Source of the DNA: Nemopilema nomurai
Taxonomy: Eukaryota > Cnidaria > Scyphozoa > Rhizostomeae > Rhizostomatidae
Reading direction: 5' to 3'
Length of the DNA stretch: 64,000 nucleotides
Assembly (NCBI GenBank): GCA_003864495.1
Contig: ML133457.1
Span: 2,775,837-2,839,836 of the forward strand
Part shown: one piece after another, positions 47,466 to 60,200 of the stretch
How the letters are laid out: each line of letters begins with the position of its first letter
Numbering within the stretch: position 1 is the stretch's first letter
Notes under the pieces: generated by a model
Database searches by the model: none
What the model saw: the letters and a program-made list of their open reading frames with translations, nothing else
Told to the model about the DNA's origin: nothing
Position numbers and translations under genes: made by a program

Positions 47466-48326
47466 TCTTATGCCCAGGTTAGCAAGAATTGTCACAATTT
47501 CTAGTGGTTTTTTGATGAGATGACAACCAATAAAATAATTATTTAATTATTAAATAATGAGGCAGTTCGTAATTAAAATTTGGACGGTCGATCACTTAAT
47601 TTTTTGATTCTTCCCTCCAGTTGGAAAGTGGGACTAGACAAAAAAATATACATGAAAGAATAACAAGTACTACAATGCACAATTTGTTTGTAACCAAATA
47701 GTTGCTTGTAGGAAAGACTGAAATGGAAGACAAGTACACATTCTAACAAATTGGCATCAAAAGCCAGTCATTAAAGTGAACAGGATATCAGTGGCTTTTT
47801 AAATGCATATGCTATGCCTAATCTAAGCTTGGTTCTTTATTAAGAGGCAATTGCAAAACTGAAAGAAAGGCTTCGTTATTTACAAATGACTTGACAGGGC
47901 CAGTAATATCACACGATTCATTGTTCCGAAGGGAAAAGGGCGATGATTAGCACAGTTTCAGGATGCCTAAGTTCTTGTCCTGTTTGCAATTATGGTTCGC
48001 TGTTCAGTGATAAGTACTGACGATTGCCCGTCCTGTCTGAACACTGTTAATAGGAATCTCGACAGGTCTAAGGCTGTACATTGACAAGTAAATCGAAAAA
48101 CAGTATAGAGAAAATATCTCACCTTTATAACATCTCACTTATTGATCTTAACCATCCTGTTTTTTCGTCTTTAGTTCAGTTGGCGGATGGCGAGGATGGA
48201 CTCCAAGGGACGGAAATGGATAATTTTGGAAAAATTTTCATCCGGAAAAACAGTGAGTGGTTTTGCACACTAGCGCCGCTTTCATTTTTTTATATTGTTA
48301 TTTTGCTTATTATAAGTATTAGTTTG
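47466..48326. other. No gene recognised
   Basis: AT-rich segment between the direct repeat and the satellite. A 91-codon frame (48081-48356) has a hydrophobic end but no domain, and it runs into the satellite. Confidence 0.45.
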
Positions 48327-50470
48327 AGTAATTTGTTTCCTACCTGTTTCGCATGACGGTGTTCCACCACCATTCATCGCCTTGAAGTGGGACATAGGGG
48401 CGATGAGAAAAGTCGTTTCAGGTGCCTTAGGTTGTTGTGTTTTTGTAATCACAATCCCCAGTTCATTGTTTAGTACCGACTATGGCCCCTCGGTCAGTAC
48501 ACAAGAACATTGAATAGGTATCGTCGGACGGTTATGCGATACCAAGTGGGAGAGTTTTTACCAATAAACCAACAATTTGGAGCAACTACATGTATCATAG
48601 TGATAGGTAGTAACTTGGGTAGTTTGTTTCCTACCTGTTTCGCATGACGGTGTTCCATCACCATTCATCGCCTTGAAGTGGGGCATAGGGGCGATGAGAA
48701 ACGTCGTTTCAGGTGCCTTAGGTTGTTGTGTTTTTGTAATCACAATCCCCAGTTCATTGTTTAGTACCGACTATGGCCCCTCGGTCAGTACACAAGAACA
48801 TTGAATAGGTATCGTAGGACGGTTATGCGATACCAAGTGGGAGAGTTTTTTTCCAAGAAACCAACAATTTGGAGCAACTACATGTATCATAGTGATAGGT
48901 ACTAACTTGGGTAGTTTGTTTCCTACCTGTTTCGCATGACGGTGTTCCATCACCATTCATCGCCTTGAAGTGGGGCATAGGGGCGATGAGAAAAGTCGTT
49001 TCAGGTGCCTTAGGTTGTTGTGTTTTTGTCATCACAATCCCCAGTTCATTGTTTAGTACCGACTATGGCCCCTCGGTCAGTACACAAGAACATTGAATAG
49101 GTATCGTAGGACGGTTATGCGATACCAAGTGGGAGAGTTTTTACCAATAAACCAACAATTTGGAGCAACTACATGTATCATAGTGATAGGTAGTAACTTG
49201 GGTAGTTTGTTTCCTACCTGTTTCGCATGACGGTGTTCCATCACCATTCATCGCCTTGAAGTGGGGCATAGGGGCGATGAGAAACGTCGTTTCAGGTGCC
49301 TTAGGTTGTTGTGTTTTTGTAATCACAATCCCCAGTTCATTGTTTAGTACCGACTATGGCCCCTCGGTCAGTACACAAGAACATTGAATAGGTATCGTAG
49401 GACGGTTATGCGATACCAAGTGGGAGAGTTTTTTTCCAAGAAACCAACAATTTGGAGCAACTACATGTATCATAGTGATAGGTAGTAACTTGGGTAGTTT
49501 GTTTCCTACCTGTTTCGCATGACGGTGTTCCATCACCATTCATCGCCTTGAAGTGGGGCATAGGGGCGATGAGAAAAGTCGTTTCAGGTGCCTTAGGTTG
49601 TTGTGTTTTTGTCATCACAATCCCCAGTTCATTGTTTAGTACCGACTATGGCCCCTCGGTCAGTACACAAGAACATTGAATAGGTATCGTAGGACGGTTA
49701 TGCGATACCAAGTGGGAGAGTTTTTACCAATAAACCAACAATTTGGAGCAACTACATGTATCATAGTGATCAGTAGTAACTAGGGTAGTTTGTTTCCTAC
49801 CTGTTTCGCATGACGGTGTTCCATCACCATTCATCGCCTTGAAGTGGGGCATAGGGGCGATGAGAAACGTCGTTTCAGGTGCCTTAGGTTGTTGTGTTTT
49901 TGTAATCACAATCCCCAGTTCATTGTTTAGTACCGACTATGGCCCCTCGGTCAGTACACAAGAACATTGAATAGGTATCGTAGGACGGTTATGCGATACC
50001 AAGTGGGAGAGTTTTTACCAAAACCAACAATTTGGAGCAACTACATGTATCATAGTGATAGTAGTAACTTGGGTAGTTTGTTTCCTACCTGTTTCGCATG
50101 ACGGTGTTCCATCACCATTCATCGCCTTGAAGTGGGGCATAGGGGCGATGAGAAACGTCGTTTCAGGTGCCTTAGGTTGTTGTGTTTTTGTAATCACAAT
50201 CCCCAGTTCATTGTTTAGTACCGACTATGGCCCCTCGGTCAGTACACAAGAACATTGAATAGGTATCGTAGGACGGTTATGCGATACCAAGTGGGAGAGT
50301 TTTTACCAATAAACCAACAATTTGGAGCAACTACATGTATCATAGTGTAGTAGTAACTTGGGTAGTTTGTTTCCTACCTGTTTCGCATGACGGTGTTCCA
50401 TCACCATTCATCGCCTTGAAGTGGGGCATAGGGGCGGAGAAACGTGTTTCAGGTGCCTCAGGTTGATGTT
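48327..50470. repeat. Satellite array, 291-bp unit with 583-bp higher-order period
   Basis: About 7.4 units. The motif TACCTGTTTCGCATGACGG recurs at 48341, 48632, 48924, 49215, 49507, 49798, 50086 and 50375, a spacing of 288-292 bp. Units alternate between two types (TTTTTACCAATAAACC and TTTTTTTCCAAGAAACC), giving a 583-bp dimer period over the first five units; later units lose the alternation. Repeated 60-70-codon frames on the minus strand are by-products. Confidence 0.95.
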
Positions 50471-51320
50471 TATTTGTGATCACAGTTCTCCGTTCAACGC
50501 TTTAGTATGACCACAGTCCATTGGCTATCTACGCAGCAGCATTGAATAGGTGTATCTCGAACGAGGCCAAGGATATTCAAGGGGGCTAATTTTGCAGTTT
50601 AACCAATAATTTGGAACGACTACAAATAACGTAATGGTAATTACAGTCAGAATTAAAGTAATGATTAAATTAATTGTAAATGGTAATTTAGGTAGTTTAG
50701 TTCCTACCTGTTTCGCATGACGGTGCTCTACACCATCACCTTCAAGTGGGGCATAGGGGTGATGAGAAACGTCGTTTCAGGTGCCTTAGGTTATTGTGTT
50801 ATTTGTGATGACAGTCCTCCGTTCAACGCTCTAGTATGACCTCAGCTCGTGGGCTACATAAGCAGCAGCATTGAATAGGCATATCTCGACAAGATATCCA
50901 CGGGTAATGCGATTTTTACGAATCAACCAATGATTAGGAGCGACTACACCTAGTGTTAGTGGTTATATTTGATTTGCCTTATGCTTCCTCTGGCTTTCGA
51001 TGCTAAGTATTTCCTTTCTTCCTTTGAGCATAGTTGGGAATTCAGGACGACGGTTTGAAAGGTATGCTGAGGCTTTTCAGGACGAGTTACAACATCTTCT
51101 AACCTGAGAGAGATGGTAAGTAGCCAAGCAATTTGTTTCGTTGTATTCTTTCTAGGCCCCTTTCACTGATAAAGTTGCAAGTATCTCATGCGTTCAGTTG
51201 TCCTCACGTCTTCATTATTCACTTGGGCTAGGGTATTTGGACGTTGATAAACGCTTTTCAGGCACCTTAGGCTGTTTTTTATCTTTAATCACCTTCCTCT
51301 TTCAATGTTCAACGCTTAGT
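50471..51320. repeat. Degenerate outlying copies of the 291-bp satellite
   Basis: The TACCTGTTTCGCATGACGG motif recurs at 50705 after a 330-bp interval with many changes. Weaker matches (TCAGGCACCTTAGGC and CATTGAATAGGC-like stretches) extend to about 51320. The array therefore has an old decayed edge on the right and a homogeneous core on the left. Confidence 0.7.
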
Positions 51321-52565
51321 TTCACGAATCATTTCGTTTTGTAGACAATGGGTTGAGCGGCAAGAGGTTGTAGTTCAGATAATGTTTTGGAACAATCACA
51401 AGTACTCTTACGTATTGTTTAGAGCCAAGAGAGTAGATGAAAAGAAGTTTGAGGGGCCAGTTGTTTCTGGCTATTATCTAAACCAGGTACTAATAAAATT
51501 TTGGCACTTTTAAATATAACTTTTGTATATTTAGCCGTGTCTTTATTTAATTTGTTTGACTTGAGATCACCTTCCTTGAACTTATAAAGAAAGACATAAG
51601 TCAGTTAGGTCAGAGAATGGGATATTGAAAGGAAAAGCATTATTTTAAAGAAGGAACATTTGAAGACATTTTGGAATGAAGTTTCATACAGTTTTGGGAT
51701 GAGGTTGAAAGGGTTAACCTTCAGCTGTGGAAGCCAGTGACATTACAAAGGAGCAATGATTAGTAGACACTGGTTGTGAACACAGAAAGGCGAAACGAAA
51801 CCTTCTACTCCGTGACCCCGTAAAAGTCTCGCAAATTCAACTTATTCTTAGAAAGATTTTCTTCTTATGATCAACGCTATAATCATTTTGCACCTCTTTT
51901 CTCTTTAGATGTGGGCTTGAAACTAGTAGAAGTTGAAACTCACAGGATTAGCTAAGAAGAATGTGATTGTACAAGATTCTATGTTAAAGCATTTTTTTAA
52001 ACAAGAATTTTGGTGCAAAAACATATTTGATGACCTTTCCAAGATATGAATGCCATAAATTTTAAGATCTTTTATATTTTGAATTCTCAAGTCCCCACAG
52101 AACACTTTCAAGTTTCAAAGTCCGGTATTGTAGTTGATCTGGTATCAATTTTTTTATATTCATTAAAAAGTTACAAGACATAAATACAAGCAACGCTATT
52201 TACAAAATTACTTTACAATACTACTCGGACGATACCCTAAGGAGCAAAAGACTATGACTACCCCGGGGCCATAGTCTGTCTCAAATAACATTCCAAGATA
52301 AATTTCTGCGATCAATTCGAATTTAAGAAGGGAGGTTTAGGTAACATCGCAACTACTGCGTAGCATCCAATTGGAGGTAGACTTTAAAAATCCACGACTA
52401 AAAATAAAAGAAAAGAAAAAAGGAACATAGAACATGGGTGATGGTGGCTGTAGATTTATGACTTATAACGGAGTTTGAAATTTTCTAATCAAATCGACCA
52501 GATGTGTGGATGAATTTAACCGTTAGCAGGAGTATATCTATATTAACTTCATCTGGGAAATCTGG
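51321..52565. other. No gene recognised
   Basis: AT-rich interior between the satellite and the right direct repeat. Confidence 0.45.
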
Positions 52566-53231
52566 GAAAGGGCACTTAATGTAAACATTATCCTGCACAA
52601 ATTGGTTTTTCATCACACTTTGCAGTTTAAATGTAATTTATTCAAAAACATGCAAATATCAGGTAAGATGGAGATTGGCATTTAAACTTTGTATGTCTAG
52701 AAAGCCATGATAATCAGTCATAGGCTAATTGTAACTTAATTTCATTAGCTTAAGTTTTAGCTAAATTATTCAAATCAAATTTGAATCGAATTAAATCAAG
52801 AGTTTAAATCAAATTTGATAAATTCAATGGAATTTTATATTTCATCAGTGTTTTTTCTGCTAGTATCTTATATAAAAAATGTTTTAATCTTGGAAAGATT
52901 ACAATTTTATTTAGACATACTAAGTTAAATGGACCTAAGCAAGAAGTCATAAGCAGGATTTAAATGGTTGTATACGTAACTGGCACTTAATTGAAGAATC
53001 ATACATAAAAGAATATGATTGAAGAGTGAAGTTTCTGTTAAGTTGCATGCAGTTACAGCAAGGCCAAGTTGGGTCACTAAACAAAACACAAACTAGTTTA
53101 TGAATAACAATGAATATACACAAAGTTAGAATGTTTGGAGCCCTTTCCACGTAATTAGATATTTGCAATGTGGGTAACAGGGTGTTGAAGAACTTCCATT
53201 ATTTAGCCAATGACATAGACAGACGAATCAA
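52566..53231 (+). repeat. 665-bp direct repeat, right copy
   Basis: Paralogue of 46801-47465, with a one-base insertion near its end (CTTCCATT against CTTCATT). Confidence 0.93.
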
Positions 53232-54484
53232 GACGTACCAGACTCTTATAAGATATTTTTATATAACGACTTATGAATAGAAGTAGACCATGGCATCTCT
53301 GAGCCAAATATAAGGGTGGTCCATTTCTGTCAGGCATCAGAATAAACCTACATAGCATTTTATGATACATATCAAAATCCAAAAGACTTTCCAAAAAATA
53401 CATGATCACTTGAAAAGAAAAAATGGCTCAAAGGAAGTGCTGGTTTCTTTTAAATTAGGAAAGGAGTAGCTTTACTATCAGAAAAGAAATTCAAACCCAG
53501 GAAAATAATTTTAATAGTATAAAGCAAAATGGCATAAATAGTAGCTTTACATAGGTATATAAAGAAAGGGCATATAAATTCATTCTATTACATGGTTTAC
53601 ATAAGCTAGCATTACAATGTCTTTTCTTTGCACTGTCTCTCAATTGCAAAAAGTGCTTTATTCGCCTCATTTTTGGGTGTTTCATTGTACGATTACAGGA
53701 AAGCAATCCGAAGGCACAAGGGTCACACTATTTGGACCTAACTAAGCATTAAGAAATGGAAAATTGCTACCAGCCTTTTATTAAATAACGAAAACGTCTC
53801 TCAGAAAGAACCTTGAGCCACCAAACAAATAATCTGTGGCTGTTGTTGTTGCTTGGCTTGTCGATGAAGTTTATCCAAAGCAATGGGTAATGTGATGGCG
53901 GAAGACTTCGAGCGGTCAAATAAATGCAACTTGTATTGTTTAACAAGTTATAGTAATTCCAATAACATAAACTCCCGAAAGAGAATATGGAAGTCACTGT
54001 AGCTGATCGCGTAGAAGTGAATTAGTTATCTACATATATCTACGATTGAGATATGAATTTCTATGGAAAACGAATTACAATCTAGCCAATCAAATTATTA
54101 AGAACAGGAAAGGTGTGCACGAGAAAATATAAGAAAAACAGTTAGTCAGAGTAGAGTCAAGGACTAAAAGAAGATGCTGAAAGGTACCGAAGAGAGGCTG
54201 TTACGTAAAAGAATGTGAAAACGAGAATCAGCATGAACCATGCGGAAAAGTAGCGGAGCAGTGAACAGATGTTGTGACGCAAGAAAGAAATATCGAGAAA
54301 AATGAATGGGAAAAAGGGCTAACGTGACAATAATGTGAGAAAGAGACCAGAATGACTTTAATAAACAAGCTTTGAGAATGAATTTTTCTTCAATACCTCG
54401 CCGCTGATATTCCCTCATTGCCTGAAGGCTTCACAACCACATGTCTTTCTTTGAAATAAAGGGGCAGCAAACTTCTTGTTTTTA
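53232..54484. other. No gene recognised
   Basis: AT-rich sequence with short open frames only. Confidence 0.45.
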
Positions 54485-54780
54485 TCAATATACACACTTG
54501 TGAGTGGTACCCGGGTAAACCCCATATAATCTTGTTTGTTCTGTATGTTTTAACTCAGCTGGCCCTCGGAACTCCTTTGCCTTTATTAGGTCTTCCATTG
54601 CTTGCAAAAACTCCAATTCAAGGTGATAACTGAAGACAACACGATATTCATCACAAATTTTCCCCACAACATCGAATGGAAAATGGTGGGTTTGCACTTG
54701 GCGCCTTCGGGGTGGTGGGCAGCAAAATGAACTTTACACAACATACGTCTCACCGATGCCGCACAATCACACAATTTAAT
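54485..54780 (-). other. Unidentified open frame
   Basis: The minus frame 54697-54485 (70 codons) reads FDVVGKICDEYRVVFSYHLE and ends PGTTHKCVY. An overlapping frame (54774-54586) reads RRMLCKVHFAAHHPEGAKCK. The composition looks more coding-like than the surroundings and the two could join by a frame shift. I recognise no family. It lies below the LINE fragment on the same strand and could be its tail or an unrelated gene relic. Confidence 0.2.
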
Positions 54781-55044
54781 TGGTGGGTTGATGCCTGTGC
54801 GAACTTAAAAAAACCATCAGTCTCACGGATACCCCGAATCTGACTACGTTGCTTCCTGCGATGTCCCCGATATAACATTGGATCCAGGATATTTGTACGA
54901 TTACATACACTAAGTGAGACAGTGAGATCAGGCCAACAAAAGTAACGATACTTTGCACTAAAAAATGGTAATTTTTCACACTCAAATGAAAATCTGACTG
55001 TCTTACGTGCGGACGGTGAGACAGTCTGGATCCGCTTCTGCTGG

Positions 55045-56994
55045 CAGCTGAATTAGAATCTTGAACGACCGTAAATAATGACGTATCATCAGCAAAAAGC
55101 TCAACATTGCACCTCAAATTTCCGTAAGGTCATTTATATGTACTAGGAAAAGTAAAGGTCTTAGAATAGAACCCTGTGGTACTCCTGCCGAAACATCTCA
55201 CCAAGGAAAATTCTGCCCATTCAAAACAATTCGCTGCTTTCTATTCTTAAGAAAACTCTCAACAAGAGAAAGAAGACTTCCAGAAACGCCACATCGCTTT
55301 AGCTTATAAATCAGCCCATCATGCCATACTCTGTCAAATGCCTTGGCGATATCAAGATACACAGAACGAACATCAAGAGGAGGATTACAGTCAAATGCTT
55401 TAAAAATTGTGTGCGTTAAAAAGATTAGCTGGTTGACTGTTGAGTCACCTGGACGAAAACCTGACTGATTCGGGTTGAGTAAATCAGATGAAACAAGATG
55501 TGAATAAAGAGAGACGTAGATGAGTTTGTTATGACCGGGCAGAGCGGACAACAGAAACAAACGTGTCTCTAATGCATATTTCAATTCTCTAATGCGAACA
55601 ATCACGACCAATTTATTGATAAAAATGTCATCACATGACGAGCACACGCAATCCTCATTAATTAGCATTGCGTAATGACACTAATGATTCTACAGATGTG
55701 CCTTCGAGCACGACATGACATGCACACTGTCAGCTCTCTACGTTACAGGTTTTTCAAGTATTTTCCCAAAGATTGGAAGCAGCGAAATCGGACGGTAATT
55801 TCCTTCAAATTTTTCTCGTTCTTCTTGTGAACAGGCACTACATTAGCATGCTTCCATATTTGGGGAAATATACCATTCCTCAGGCAATTTGTGAGTATTA
55901 TCTTGAATGGAGCGACTAATGCAGCATCACTCAGCTTGATCATTCTTACCGATATTTCATCCCAGCCATGTGATTTGCTAGGATTAAGTGACCGTATTAT
56001 TTGTAGTATCTTTTTCGGAGATAGCAAAGGTATTTATCAAGGTAGAAGTTACTGGGATATGTTCTGGAATTGCACTGCCTGTGTCGATCGTCGTACACTG
56101 AAGTATGATATAATCGTTGAATAATTGTGCCTCTTCAGTAAAATCAGTCACAAGTAGCCCGTTGTCTAGGAGCGGTGGTATAATCGGAATTTTGGCCTTG
56201 TTGAAAACAGTACCAATACGTTTTTCTAGGGGTTCCAGGGCTTGCTAAAGTTTTCCCCTGCCTTAAGGAAATAATTCTGTTTTTGCCTCCTCAATCATCC
56301 TTGAACCTTGAGAGATCATAATTTGAATCTCCTGAAGCTTGTCATCTGGTTAAGCAATTCGCACAAAACTTTTGTAACTTTGTTAGGAATGAAGTTGGAA
56401 TAAATGTTCAAAAGTACTTCATTGAGCAATTTGAGCTGCTCATAAGGGCATGGTATATTATCGAGATGCTCTTTCCAATTAAATATCAATACTTTTCATG
56501 GTGGCCATAAAGTCAGCCTTGATACTATGTTTGAAACTGATAGTTTTCCATTGAGAATTTGATGATGACGCTGTTAATTTAAAAATGGATGAACACCAGA
56601 TTCAATAAAGAGGTTAGGCTGATTCGTAAAATTGAAGTCAATACAAGATTTAGCATTGCCCATTAAATGAGATTAATTGATGAAGACCAAGTTCAGAAGC
56701 AAGGGGCTCAAGAAATTTCCCCTCATTATTTTCAATATAATTTCGCCACCATGAGTTGAACGACAGTTGAAATCAGCGGTGATCACCACGCAGAAAGAAT
56801 TTTCAGCATATATCTTCGATAGTAATAATTCAGAGTTTAATATCAAGCTATCAAACTCGGTCTGATCTTGGCTTGGGCTTTGATAAATCACGACGAAAAA
56901 ATGGTTTCCTGCCACATGAATCTCAGAAACAACGCATTCAGGGAGTGTTACTAAATCAGAACGATTTTTTGAAGCAAGGGAATCTTTTACATAT
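55045..56994 (-). pseudogene. Non-LTR retrotransposon (CR1/Jockey-like): endonuclease and reverse transcriptase fragment
   Basis: In transcript order: an endonuclease piece (KDSLASKNRSDLVTLPEC, FFVVIYQSPSQDQTEFD, VVITADFN; 56994-56750); then the RT start (LNPSKSHGWDEISVRMIKLS, WKHANVVPVHKK; 56027-55760); then NPNQSGFRPGDSTVNQL, VYLDIAKAFDRVWHDGLIYK and LKNRKQRIVLNGQ (55520-55198); then GVPQGSI with INDLT (about 55190-55125); and LFADDTSLF (55099-55073). Frame shifts separate these blocks, and about 220 bases unrelated to RT are inserted at about 55532-55755. The 5' end is cut at 56994, and similarity ends soon after the ADD motif. It is inactive. Confidence 0.88.
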
Positions 56995-58610
56995 CTGCTT
57001 GGAAAAGGGACCACACTGGCTATCAAGCAACGAAGGTTGGCCGATTCAACCAAAGATTGGGGAAAGTAAAGAAACAGAAGCTGAAAAGTTGCCAAAAAAG
57101 GAACGACAAATGCTTGCCAAAGAAGAAAAGGTTATTACAAATGCTGTAAAAGATCTTCTTGAAAGGCATACACTTTGGAAGACATTGCGAATAACAGCAC
57201 TGTTACTTCGATTTGTAGCCAACTGTCGCAGTCAGGAAAAGCAGACTGGGATGCTGACAGCAGAAGAGATAGAGTGAGCAGAGATGTTTTAGATCAGGGA
57301 GGTCCAGCAGGCTAAGGAGATAAGGCCTGACGTCCCACTGAACAAGGATCCACAGGCATATGGAGATGCCATGGAAGAGTGCCAAGCTATAATCCGATAT
57401 TTCTACCACGAAGTCACACGTACGTGGAACGACTAATTGAACGATGCCATAGAAGAATGTTGCATGGGGGAGTATCCGTGACAATGAGTTGCATATGGGA
57501 AAGGTTATGGGTACCTAAACTCCGCAAATTGGTGAAAAAGGTCATTCACAACTGTGGCAAGTGCAAGAGGTTTCGAGTGCAGGGACTGGCAGCACCTTCA
57601 AACTCACAGCTACCAAGTTTCAGGTCACAAATGACAGATCCATTTGCATGCACTAGCGTTGACTTTGCAGGACCAATCACGTACCGAGTGAGCAGGAAGA
57701 CAGTTGGGAAGGCTTTCATTGCCTTGTTTACCTGCGCCACAACCAGAGCCATGCATTTGAAAGTATGCAGAGACCTGACGGCGGGAGAATTCCAGCGAGC
57801 AATGAAGGAATTTGTCGCAAGTAGAGGCACACCAAAACTAATGGTTAGCGATAATGGCAAGACTTTCACTGCAGCCAAGAAGTGGCTAAGCAGGCTCAAG
57901 AAGAATGAGGAGTTGATGAACTACTTAGCAACTGACAAAATCAAATGGAGGTTCAACCTCTCATGTGCCCCATGGTGGGGAGGATTTTTTGAGCGGCTGA
58001 TTGGCACAATGACAAGAAGTCTCGCAAAGGTTATTTGCCGAAGCATACTCAAATTTGCAGAGTTGGAAGAAGCGCTTTTGGACATAGAATGCGTAATGAA
58101 CAATCGCCCCCTGAGCTACCAAGGCGAAGAGTTCTAGACCCCAGTCATCACGCCAAACATACTGATCAGAGGGCAACCAGCGCAAATGCTACAAGTAGAT
58201 CTGCACAAGATAGAGGATGAGAAAACGCTTCCAAAGAGGATTGTATTTCTGGCCAAAAGCAAGGAACAGTTACGAAAGAGGTGGTTGGGAGAGTACTTGT
58301 ACGCACTGGAGGAAAGAAAGCTCAAGCAAAATGGAAGGCACGTCGAAACCCCGAATAATAGCAAAGTAGTGCTGTTGAAAGAAGACAAAAACAGAGCCCA
58401 CTGGATAAAAGGGAAGAGTTATTGGATAGGTTATCGGCAGGGATGATGTCGTATGTGGATTAAAGATCAAGTTAGGCAATGGTTACATCGTTGAGCGACC
58501 GCTCCAACTTATTTGCGATTTAGAAGTTGGGGGAGAAAACTGTGCCGTCAATGTCAAGTTGAACCTGAAGGCTCAAGAGTTCAGACCAAGGGAGAGTTTA
58601 CCAAGAAAGG
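56995..58610 (+). pseudogene. BEL/Pao retrotransposon pol C-terminal region: integrase and DUF5641
   Basis: It starts abruptly with GPHWLSSNEGWPIQPKI, typical of the region before BEL/Pao integrases. The frame 57379-58137 holds the integrase: zinc-binding H24, H29, C59 and C62 (numbered in that frame), then the catalytic D95 (SVDFAGP), D158 (VSDNGKTF) and E205 (WWGGFFERLIG). A stop at 58135-58137 interrupts NRPLSYQGEEF. The next block (58138-58446) reads TPVITPNILI and RWLGEYLYALEERK, the DUF5641 domain that ends Pao integrases, and a shifted frame continues to about 58610. There are also stops near 57275-57290. The reverse transcriptase and gag are missing. The catalytic residues remain, but the gene is broken. 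Confidence 0.88.
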
Positions 58611-60192
58611 CAAGAGATGATGCGAAAAATCAAATGGCTGCTGTCAAGATTCACGAAGACCATAGACTAACGCAGGCTGTCGTTAACAATGGTTTCTTTG
58701 TTTTGCAACCAATGCTTAAAATTGCTTGTCTGACGCAATATCGATTGCTTTGTTTTGATTTGTATGTAGGTCTATTTTAGCTTTAGAAAATTACGTAATG
58801 TTTGTTGTTGTTTTGTCCTGGTTTCCATGACCAGGGTAATATAGAAAATTGTATAAATTGAGCACAACTTTCAGTAAACTTATATAAGAGGAGAGGCAGA
58901 GAGAGAGGGTTTGAGGTTGTCTCACGTAAGAATGTCATTCTATGAGCATAATAATCATCATAACCAACGAAAGTGAGTTTTCTTTAGCGTCACTGGGAAT
59001 TTGATTCAGGTAACAGGGCCTTAACTACGACCGTACGAGATTCCTCACATTCTAGGACTTTTTTCCTGTCTTCCTTTTTGTTTCTGGGCAGACTGGGATG
59101 GGTTCACAGCGACCTCAATACGATTCTCATTATAAATGGAAATAGAAACCTCCTAAAGAATAAAGGAGAAAAATTCATTAGGAACTGAAAAATATAAGCA
59201 AAAGACTTGAATAAAAGCAATGTGTCCGTCGCTTCAAACCGGGGGCACCTCTAGGCCTACATAACGAATAAATAAATTTCAGGTTTCAATTGTTACAACA
59301 ATTGTTGTTAAATTGTTCTTTGCTGGCTTTCCTATCCAGTCTCTATTCTATTATCTTTGGTTGAAGACAAAGGTTGCTGTTTAAGCAATAGAAACTGTTT
59401 TCCTTTTCAATGAGGCGTTTTTAAAAATTATCTTTGGTCAGATCTTGCAGGGCATGCGGCTCAATACCAGCTTCCCTTGACGCTACGCCACTGCTTACTT
59501 CACATTCAAATACACACTTTCTTTTTATAAGGACCTTTAATAAGGATCCTACATGTAGAAGACCGAAATATGTAAAGAGCTTATACTATTAAAAACTAAA
59601 TCCCTAGGGAATCTTTTCAATTTGAAAATTTTTCTTAACTGCAAACATCAAGAGCTAAAAAGCCCGTTCCATTCATTTGCAGCCAATACTAGCAGCCAAT
59701 AGATTGTTTGCTATTCGTGTGACAAGTGCTTTATTGAGTAGTTTCCGCATATTATATCTCGCCCCTCTTTTTATTAAGTGTTAAGGCTTATTGATGTGCA
59801 ATGAAAATTGAAGAACTTTTAAGGAGCTTTTGGTAATAAAATCTGATGACTTGAAGTCTACGGATAAGGAACTTTTGGAACTAGGCCTTGTGGTATGTTC
59901 CTTATAAAAAAAGCGTGTATAGTGTGTAATTGTGTGTAACTTTTCATTCAACAAAACATGAATTTCTTCAGATGCCAATACAGTGTCGCTGGCCTCGATA
60001 GGAAGCTCTGTTGACAGCGACTTTAATGCAAAGTCTGTTAACAACAAATTTCGAAAAAATTTTCCGTGCCCGTTATGAAACGCTTCTTACAAAGTTTCCT
60101 AAGGCTAGAATTTCCACTTGTTGCTTATTGCAATCTACATTGCGGATCCTGTTGTCATATTGTACTATGGCCGTTACTTTTATTTCCAGATT
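58611..60192. other. Downstream of BEL/Pao fragment; no gene recognised
   Basis: Sequence after the BEL/Pao coding end should contain its 3' LTR, and a TGTTTGTTGTTG start at about 58799 is a possible left edge. With no second LTR this cannot be fixed. The remainder is AT-rich without coding content. Confidence 0.4.
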
Positions 60193-60200
60193 GTTCTAAT
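60193..60200 (+). repeat. hAT 8-bp target site duplication, left
   Basis: GTTCTAAT, identical to 61569-61576. Confidence 0.92.

Noticed and set aside
48327..50470. CRISPR-like or coding interpretation of the regularly spaced repeats
   Set aside because: Whole 291-bp units are repeated head to tail with no unique spacers, and the 61-70-codon frames simply follow the unit.
46801..53231. Interpretation of the 665-bp direct repeats as LTRs of a retrotransposon
   Set aside because: No TG..CA ends, primer-binding site, clear polypurine tract, target duplication or retroviral-type coding was found.
56873..57277. One 134-codon gene
   Set aside because: The frame crosses from the antisense of a LINE endonuclease into BEL/Pao pol; only the part after about 56995 is meaningful.
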